Origin: Acidobacteriaceae bacterium
Lineage (GTDB): Bacteria; Acidobacteriota; Terriglobia; Terriglobales; Acidobacteriaceae
DNA length: 11,226 bases
Direction: 5' to 3'
NCBI GenBank assembly: GCA_003162495.1
Contig: PMOF01000094.1
Span: forward strand, 1 to 11,226
Under the pieces are notes generated by a model. The model did no database searches. It saw only the letters and a program-made list of their open reading frames with translations, and was not told where the DNA came from. A program made the position numbers and the translations under genes. Within the stretch, counting starts at the first letter, position 1; every line of letters starts with the position of its first letter. This document shows, piece after piece, positions 6,790 to 11,226 of this stretch.

Positions 6790-7410
6790 CTAGGCCTTCT
6801 TGCCGGCCTTTTTCCCAGTTGTCTTTGCCTTCGGCGCCTCGGCCGTCTCAGCTGTCTTGGCCGTTGCCTTCGGCGCCCCAGCCTTCTTGGCCGCCGCCTT
6901 TGGCTTTTCGGTCTTGGTCCCGCTCTTGGTCTTGGTGGCCTTGGACGCTGGTTTGCTCGCCTTGGCCCCAGCCTTCGGTGCTGCCTTGGGCGCCAACGCG
7001 GGCGCGACCTTCGGCTCCTCGATCTTTGTCACAAGCCCGTTGGCTGCCTGGCGCTCGGCAACGGAAAGAATAATGTGCGTCAGCCTGCGCTGATAGCGGA
7101 AAGCCCGCCCCATCGGCGCGGGGCGAATGCGCTTCATGCGCGGTCCGTCATTGGCCAGGGCCAGCTTGACGTAGAGATTGTCCACGTCCAGATCCAACCC
7201 CCGCTCGCCGGACAGATACTTTGCGTTGTCCACCGCCGACGTCAGCAGCTTGTGAATCACCGGAGCGATCCGCTTCTTGGTGAAGGCCGCCGTCTCCAGC
7301 GCCTCCTGCACTCCCCGGCCTTTGATCAGATCCAACACCAGCCGCGCCTTTTGCGGCGACACGCGCTGAAACCTGGCCTCGGCCCGATATTCGTTTGTCA
7401 CGACTGCCAT
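6790..7410 (-). CDS. rplV: 50S ribosomal protein L22 with long histone H1-like C-terminal tail
   Basis: 50S protein L22, whose beta-hairpin lines the peptide exit tunnel. The core is residues 1 to about 120: [15 protein letters not shown] (18-32), [13 protein letters not shown], and the hairpin [19 protein letters not shown] (91-109) followed by LTHIILSV. From about residue 121 to 206 the protein is a low-complexity Ala/Lys/Pro/Thr tail with repeated KPA, KAA and KTEKPKA-type steps, ending GKKAGKKA. Typical L22 is 110-120 residues, so the tail adds about 85. Its frame is open and continuous with the core, and its stop lies 19 bases before rpsC. It resembles eukaryotic H1 tails and some bacterial basic tails in composition; its role is unknown. 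Confidence 0.96.
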   Translation of the reverse strand: MAVVTNEYRAEARFQRVSPQKARLVLDLIKGRGVQEALETAAFTKKRIAPVIHKLLTSAVDNAKYLSGERGLDLDVDNLYVKLALANDGPRMKRIRPAPMGRAFRYQRRLTHIILSVAERQAANGLVTKIEEPKVAPALAPKAAPKAGAKASKPASKATKTKSGTKTEKPKAAAKKAGAPKATAKTAETAEAPKAKTTGKKAGKKA

Positions 7411-7453
7411 TGTGTCTTCCTCAAATCTCCGCCAGTGGCTGGTTCTGCCCAGC

Positions 7454-7484
7454 AGTCCCTGCTCCCTGGTCCCATATAGTCCCT
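7454..7484. repeat. Heptamer repeat B3, single arm between rpsS and rplV
   Basis: Units AGTCCCT, GCTCCCT and GGTCCCA are contiguous at 7454-7474. After a three-base slip, another AGTCCCT follows at 7478-7484, four bases from the rpsS stop (7489-7491). No facing G-rich arm is found in the rest of the gap (7411-7453). It is the same orientation and position as the stop-proximal arm of B1 and B2, which suggests a reduced or incomplete array. Confidence 0.75.
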
Positions 7485-7488
7485 GTCT

Positions 7489-7788
7489 CTACCGCGGCTT
7501 GGCCGTGACCTCAGCAGCGGCCTTGCTGCTGCCCCCGGTATGCCCTTTGAACGTGCGCGTGGGCGCAAACTCGCCCAGCTTGTGTCCCACCATGTTCTCG
7601 GTCACATACACCGGAACAAATTTCTTGCCGTTGTGGACGGCGATCGTGTGCCCCACAAACTCGGGAAAAATCGTCGAACGCCGCGACCAGGTCTTCACGA
7701 CCTTCTTGTCGTTGGCCTGGTTCAACACCTCGATCTTCACCGTGAGGTGCGCATCCACGAACGGGCCCTTCTTTGTCGAACGTGCCAT
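7489..7788 (-). CDS. rpsS: 30S ribosomal protein S19
   Basis: 30S head protein contacting S13 and the A-site finger, 99 residues (usual 90-95). Hallmarks are [15 protein letters not shown] at the N-terminus, [20 protein letters not shown] and [20 protein letters not shown], then PTRTFKGH. A short Ala/Ser/Lys tail of about 12 residues follows. The best ribosome binding site is AGGAG at 7798-7802, nine bases from the ATG, and it lies inside heptamer array A3. Downstream toward rplV is the single-arm array B3. Confidence 0.97.
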   Translation of the reverse strand: MARSTKKGPFVDAHLTVKIEVLNQANDKKVVKTWSRRSTIFPEFVGHTIAVHNGKKFVPVYVTENMVGHKLGEFAPTRTFKGHTGGSSKAAAEVTAKPR

Positions 7789-7793
7789 AAAAC

Positions 7794-7918
7794 TCAGCTC
7801 CTAGCTTCCAGCCTTTAGCCTCTAGCTTTGAAACGTTCGCTATCGACCGGCCATTGCCTTAAATCTCTTTTCACAACCGTTTAGCTAGAAGCTGGAAGCT
7901 AGAAGCTAAAAGCTGCAT
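7794..7918. repeat. Heptamer repeat A3, bipartite inverted array between rplB and rpsS
   Basis: Left arm 7794-7828 is five heptamers, all with AGC at positions 3-5 and C/T exchanges elsewhere. Right arm 7884-7918 is five heptamers beginning GCT (GCTAGAA, GCTGGAA and GCTAAAA forms). The spacer 7829-7883 is 55 bases and unique. The reverse complement of the right arm matches the left arm at 25 of 32 positions. The right arm ends two bases from the rplB stop, and the left arm begins five bases from the rpsS start, so the whole gap is essentially this element. Confidence 0.88.
7798..7802 (-). promoter_or_regulatory. Ribosome binding site of rpsS inside a heptamer repeat
   Basis: AGGAG on the minus strand, nine bases before the rpsS ATG. 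It is formed at the junction of two A-type heptamers of array A3 (7794-7800 and 7801-7807). It therefore lies in the arm that could pair with the distal arm at 7884-7918, which would hide the site in a folded transcript. That this affects translation is inference. Confidence 0.6.
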
Positions 7919-7920
7919 TT

Positions 7921-8745
<825 letters not shown>

Positions 8746-8804
8746 CGTCTTTGTCCTGGAGTGCTGACGCTTGAAAATCTCTCGCGCCGCTCTCCCCGTT
8801 TCTC

Positions 8805-8831
8805 CGGAACTCAATCCACTTCCGAGTTCCG
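8805..8831. other. Perfect 8-bp inverted repeat upstream of rplB
   Basis: CGGAACTC at 8805-8812 faces GAGTTCCG at 8824-8831 around an 11-base loop, in the 140-base gap between rplW and rplB. There is no T-run after it. It lies about 60 bases before the rplB start and 28 bases from array B4. It could be a hairpin or a protein-binding dyad; there is no further evidence. Confidence 0.5.
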
Positions 8832-8858
8832 ATAGTCCTTCAAGGCCGGGTCTTTACT

Positions 8859-8879
8859 AGTCCCTAGTCTCTATTCCCT
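8859..8879. repeat. Heptamer repeat B4, single arm between rplW and rplB
   Basis: Three contiguous units AGTCCCT, AGTCTCT and ATTCCCT, ending six bases from the rplW stop (8886-8888). No facing G-rich arm is seen in the gap. Position and orientation equal the stop-proximal arms of the complete B arrays. Confidence 0.72.
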
Positions 8880-8885
8880 GCACTT

Positions 8886-9179
8886 CTAGAGGTTGCTCAC
8901 GTATTCCGGCAGCTTTTCGCCCGCTTTCAGCCGGACGTAAGCCTTCTTCCAGTCCGGACGGAAGCCCGCAAATTTGCCGCGGCGGCGTTCCTTGCCGACC
9001 ACATTGGCCGTGCGCACCGCGATCACCTTCACCTTGAAGAGCGTCTCGACTGCCTGCTTGACTTCAGTTTTAGTGGCCTCGGGAGCGACGTCGAACACCA
9101 GCGTCCCCTCGGTCTCTTTCACGCTCAATCCCTTTTCAGTAATCAGCGGGCGGCGAATCACGGTATAAAGTGTCGGCAT
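8886..9179 (-). CDS. rplW: 50S ribosomal protein L23
   Basis: 50S protein at the tunnel exit and the docking site for trigger factor and SRP; 97 residues, normal. The N-terminal YTVIRRPLITEKG is the family signature, followed by the strand LVFDVAPEATKTEVKQAVET and the loop TANVVGKERRRGKFAGFRPD leading to KKAYVRLKAGEKL. Its ATG overlaps the rplD stop by one base (TAATG), which fixes the start and implies coupled translation with L4. Confidence 0.97.
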   Translation of the reverse strand: MPTLYTVIRRPLITEKGLSVKETEGTLVFDVAPEATKTEVKQAVETLFKVKVIAVRTANVVGKERRRGKFAGFRPDWKKAYVRLKAGEKLPEYVSNL

Positions 9180-9856
9180 TACGCTGCCTCCGTTTCCGCG
9201 GCATGCTTGCGCTTTGACGCGGCTTTCTCAAACATCTCGATGAGTTGCTCGATGGCGGCCGTCGAGAAAATGGCCCGTTCATAGCGCAGCAGATCGTAAG
9301 GGTGCACTTCGTTGTTGAGCACCAGTTCCACGCCCGCCAGGTTGCGCGCGCCCAGCAGCAGCGATTGGGTCAGCGTCTTGTTGTTCTCAACCAAAAGAGC
9401 TGTGCGCGTAACGTCCAGCTTGTCCAGCGCCGCGCGGTAGAGTTTGGTCTTGCCGTCTTTGAGCTCCAGCGTGTCGACTACGGTGAGCTTGCCGTCGGCC
9501 AGCTTCGAAGCCAGCGCTGAGCGTAAGGCCCCGAGCAGCTTCTTGCGCGGAAACGCGTACTCGTAGCTGCGCGGCTGCGGCCCGTGCACCGTGTAGCCGT
9601 GGCGCCAAAGCGGCGAACGCACCGAGCCGATTCGCGCCCGGCCAGTGCCCTTCTGCTTCCACAGCTTCTTGCCGGAACCAGCAACCTGGGTGCGGCTCTT
9701 GGTGGCGGCCGTGCCCTGGCGCAGCGAAGCGCGGTAGTGCTTCACCGCCTCCCACAGCAGAGCCTCGTTCACCTGGTCGGGTCCAAAGAGCGCATCAGAC
9801 AACTCCAGCGTCCCAACCTTGTCTCCGTTCATGTTCAATACATCCACGTTTGCCAT
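9179..9856 (-). CDS. rplD: 50S ribosomal protein L4
   Basis: 50S protein with a tunnel-lining loop; in E. coli it also represses the S10 operon. The protein is 225 residues. The N-terminus MANVDVLNMNGDKVGTLEL is typical, and the extended loop carries the hallmark GSGKKLWKQKGTGRARIGSV followed by RSPLWRHGYTVHGPQPRSY. The C-terminal alpha/beta part ends in an Ala/Lys/Glu-rich tail. The ATG at 9856 is preceded by GGAAGAAGAAG; an in-frame start 25 codons upstream would add sequence translated from intergenic palindromes and is rejected. Whether L4 autoregulation exists here is not visible. Confidence 0.96.
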   Translation of the reverse strand: MANVDVLNMNGDKVGTLELSDALFGPDQVNEALLWEAVKHYRASLRQGTAATKSRTQVAGSGKKLWKQKGTGRARIGSVRSPLWRHGYTVHGPQPRSYEYAFPRKKLLGALRSALASKLADGKLTVVDTLELKDGKTKLYRAALDKLDVTRTALLVENNKTLTQSLLLGARNLAGVELVLNNEVHPYDLLRYERAIFSTAAIEQLIEMFEKAASKRKHAAETEAA

Positions 9857-9904
9857 CTTCTTCTTCTTCCGCCCCGAGCATCGCTCCGGGCTCTCAAACT
9901 CTCT

Positions 9905-9939
9905 TGCGCCGCAAGGCGCGATTGGCCGCACCGCAGGTG
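9905..9939. other. Tandem hairpins after the rplC stop codon
   Basis: Read on the minus strand, the rplC TAG is followed at once by CACC/GGTG with a 3-base loop (about 9928-9940). Ten or so bases later comes GCGCC/GGCGC around a 4-base loop (9906-9919). The same two-hairpin layout with nearly the same second hairpin follows the rpsJ stop (10762-10795), so this is probably one dispersed element present twice. The rest of the 83-base gap holds only a short GAGC/GCTC palindrome near 9877. Confidence 0.65.
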
Positions 9940-10665
9940 CTATTTACGCTTGCCGCCGGCCTTCTTCGATGCCTTCAACGGATCAACAGTGCCGGAACCG
10001 GCAAAGCCACGGCGCTCGCGCGGCGGAGTCTTGGCCTTCGAAATCAGCACATACCCTTCGCGCGATCCGGGAACCGCGCCTTCAACCATGATCAGATTCT
10101 CTTCAATGTCGATGCCGCGAATGCGCAGATTGCGAACCGTCACCTGCTCCGCGCCCATGTGCCCCGGCATCCGCTGCCCCGGAAACACGCGCGACGGAAA
10201 ACTGGAGGCGCCGATCGAGCCCTGCACCTGAAACATATGTCCGTGCGATTTGGGTCCGCCACCAAAACCGTGACGGCGCACGACGCCTGCAAAGCCGCGG
10301 CCTTTGGAGGTGCCAATCACATCGACAAACCGCGTCTCGGAGAAGATGTCAACCAACACACGGTCGCCCGCCTTGGTCGCGACCACTCCGTCCGCATCCA
10401 CTTCAAGCGCGACTTCGCGAATTACTTTGACCGGCGGCGCCTCGGTTTTGGCGAAGTGCCCAGCCTGCGGTTTGGTCACATTCTTGTTTTTGACAAACTC
10501 GACCAGGCCGATCTGCGCAGCCTCATAGCCGTCGCGCGCCAGCGTCTTCAACTGCGTAATCACGCACGGGCCGGCCTGCAGCACCGTAATCGGGTGCACG
10601 TCGCCCTTTTCATCGAAGACCTGCGTCATGCCGATCTTTTTTCCCACAATTCCTGTAACTGCCAT
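9940..10665 (-). CDS. rplC: 50S ribosomal protein L3
   Basis: Early-assembly 50S protein reaching toward the peptidyl transferase centre, 241 residues. The N-terminus TGIVGKKIGMTQVFDEKG is canonical, and the conserved central part has SKGRGFAGVVRRHGFGGGPK (120-139), SHGHMFQVQGSIGASSFPSR (140-159) and PGQRMPGHMGAEQVTVRNL. The glutamine methylated by PrmB in E. coli (context GQNQTPG) has no counterpart: the loop reads GASSFPS, as in many non-proteobacterial L3 proteins. The C-terminus is a 25-30 residue Lys/Arg-rich extension ending KKAGGKRK. The GAGGAAG site precedes the ATG at 10665. Confidence 0.97.
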   Translation of the reverse strand: MAVTGIVGKKIGMTQVFDEKGDVHPITVLQAGPCVITQLKTLARDGYEAAQIGLVEFVKNKNVTKPQAGHFAKTEAPPVKVIREVALEVDADGVVATKAGDRVLVDIFSETRFVDVIGTSKGRGFAGVVRRHGFGGGPKSHGHMFQVQGSIGASSFPSRVFPGQRMPGHMGAEQVTVRNLRIRGIDIEENLIMVEGAVPGSREGYVLISKAKTPPRERRGFAGSGTVDPLKASKKAGGKRK

Positions 10666-10683
10666 GTCTTCCTCACCTCATCA

Positions 10684-10704
10684 TGCGATGTTGAACTCAT
10701 CGCA
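10684..10704. other. Perfect 7-bp stem-loop upstream of rplC
   Basis: TGCGATG at 10684-10690 faces CATCGCA at 10698-10704 around a 7-base loop, in the 130-base gap between rpsJ and rplC, about 20 bases before the rplC start. It is symmetric enough to fold on either strand. In the mRNA it would lie just 5' of the rplC ribosome binding site (10666-10676) without covering it. Confidence 0.5.
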
Positions 10705-10711
10705 CTGCCGG

Positions 10712-10731
10712 GGTCCTTCCGGACCTTTTTT
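10712..10731 (+). terminator. Possible intrinsic terminator on the plus strand (antisense to the operon)
   Basis: GGTCC (10712-10716) and GGACC (10721-10725) form a short GC-rich stem with a 4-base loop, directly followed by six Ts (10726-10731). The polarity of the T-run fits transcription on the plus strand, against the ribosomal genes. The stem is only five pairs and no plus-strand gene is present, so this may be chance or part of an intergenic repeat. Confidence 0.3.
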
Positions 10732-10761
10732 ACTGCTTCGCGCGGCTTCCACGAAGGTTGT

Positions 10762-10795
10762 GCGCCGTAAGGCGCGTCTGCCCCACCACGGGTGG
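10762..10795. other. Tandem hairpins after the rpsJ stop codon
   Basis: On the minus strand the rpsJ TAG is followed by CCACC/GGTGG with a 3-base loop (10783-10795), and then by GCGCC/GGCGC around a 4-base loop at 10762-10775. The layout and second hairpin match the element after the rplC stop (9905-9939), although the genes themselves are unrelated. No T-run follows, so ordinary termination is unlikely. Confidence 0.65.
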
Positions 10796-11113
10796 CTATT
10801 TTTCAAACGCCTTGATCTCGACATCGACGCCCGCCGGCAGATCGAGCTTCATCAGCGCGTCCACCGTTTGCTGGGTCGGCTCGAGAATATCGATCAGCCG
10901 TTTGTGGGTGCGAATCTCGAAAGCCTCGCGGGACTTCTTGTCCACGTGGGGCGAACGCAGCACGCAATATTTGTTCTTGATCGTCGGCAAGGGAATGGGG
11001 CCTGCCACGGTTGCTCCGGTGCGCTTGGCCGTCTCCACAATTTCGCCGGTCGAGGTGTCCAGCACGCGATAATCGTATGCCTTCAACCGTATGCGAATTC
11101 TCTGTCCTACCAT
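10796..11113 (-). CDS. rpsJ: 30S ribosomal protein S10 (also NusE)
   Basis: First gene of the S10 operon, 105 residues, normal length. It is a 30S head protein that also acts as NusE, the NusB partner that links transcription and translation. Recognised by [18 protein letters not shown] at the N-terminus, [20 protein letters not shown] (residues 36-55), and [20 protein letters not shown] with the end [19 protein letters not shown] lies about ten bases before the ATG at 11113. In many bacteria tuf is directly upstream, which fits the fragment at the window edge. Confidence 0.98.
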   Translation of the reverse strand: MVGQRIRIRLKAYDYRVLDTSTGEIVETAKRTGATVAGPIPLPTIKNKYCVLRSPHVDKKSREAFEIRTHKRLIDILEPTQQTVDALMKLDLPAGVDVEIKAFEK

Positions 11114-11143
11114 GCTTGTTCGTCCTTCTGGTGATCAGGGCCG

Positions 11144-11177
11144 GAGATCAGACATCAGTTTGTCCGCGGCTGATCTC
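11144..11177. other. 8-bp inverted repeat in the rpsJ leader
   Basis: GAGATCAG at 11144-11151 faces CTGATCTC at 11170-11177 around an 18-base loop, 30 bases upstream of the rpsJ start and next to array B5. It could form a leader hairpin in the transcript. I see no -35/-10 pair that I would trust in this 96-base gap. Confidence 0.45.
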
Positions 11178-11178
11178 T

Positions 11179-11208
11179 AGTCCCTGAGTCCCTACGTCCC
11201 TAGTCCCT
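11179..11208. repeat. Heptamer repeat B5, single arm between tuf (probable) and rpsJ
   Basis: Three AGTCCCT units and one CGTCCCT unit within 30 bases, with two of the steps being eight bases, so the phase is looser than in the other arrays. It ends one base before the stop codon of the upstream gene (11210-11212). No facing G-rich arm is found before rpsJ. Confidence 0.72.
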
Positions 11209-11209
11209 G

Positions 11210-11226
11210 TTATTTCGTAATCTCCG
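11210..11226 (-). CDS. tuf: Last codons of an upstream gene, probably elongation factor Tu
   Basis: Only 17 bases are inside the window. In one minus-strand frame they read Glu-Ile-Thr-Lys-stop, preceded by a partial codon ending CG that is compatible with Thr. TEITK at the very end fits the VVTEI-type C-terminus of bacterial EF-Tu, and tuf commonly precedes rpsJ. The position of the stop next to heptamer array B5, as seen for the other genes here, also supports a gene end at this point. The identification rests mainly on gene order and could be wrong. Confidence 0.4.

Noticed and set aside
9850..10770. 306-codon plus-strand open frame opposite rplC
   Set aside because: It runs antisense through rplC and both intergenic hairpin elements; the conserved L3 protein on the minus strand explains the lack of stops.
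11114..11209. Promoter for the S10 operon upstream of rpsJ
   Set aside because: No convincing -35/-10 pair was found in this gap; the gene end at the window edge suggests read-through from tuf.

Overview
The window is a stretch of the bacterial S10-spc ribosomal protein supercluster, read entirely on the minus strand. In transcription order (from high to low coordinates) it holds: the probable last codons of tuf, then rpsJ (S10), rplC (L3), rplD (L4), rplW (L23), rplB (L2), rpsS (S19), rplV (L22), rpsC (S3), rplP (L16), rpmC (L29), rpsQ (S17), rplN (L14), rplX (L24), rplE (L5), rpsN (zinc-type S14), rpsH (S8), rplF (L6), rplR (L18), rpsE (S5), rpmD (L30) and the first 81 codons of rplO (L15). 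The gene order is canonical and no gene is missing, broken or inserted. I see no RNA gene, transposase or CRISPR array.

The sequence is GC-rich (about 60% by eye). The mix of a zinc-type S14, an L24 with a zinc ribbon, an L30 and a long Lys/Ala tail on L22 fits a soil-type Acidobacteriota (Koribacter/Terriglobia-like). This assignment is an inference with moderate confidence and rests on no database search.

The coding part is ordinary housekeeping. All products assemble into the 30S or 50S ribosomal subunit, and several junctions are tightly coupled: L4/L23 overlap as TAATG, L29/S17 abut as TAA-ATG, and S5/L30 are separated by 3 bases with the L30 ribosome binding site inside rpsE.

The unusual part is between the genes. 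Ten gaps carry arrays of degenerate 7-base repeats of three unrelated sequence families: A, YYAGCYY / GCTAGAA-like; B, GGGACTA / AGTCCCT-like; C, CAGTGRT / ACTAATC-like. In seven gaps the array is bipartite: two arms of about four or five heptamers face each other as an inverted repeat around a unique spacer of roughly 36-87 bases, so the transcript could fold into a long imperfect stem. In three gaps only the arm next to the upstream stop codon is present. The larger remaining gaps hold other palindromes: paired short hairpins straight after the stop codon (S10/L3, L3/L4, L24/L5, S8/L6) and a strong 14-bp REP-like hairpin (L16/L29). Every gap longer than about 30 bases therefore carries some folded or repeated element, which is odd for an operon that is normally compact.
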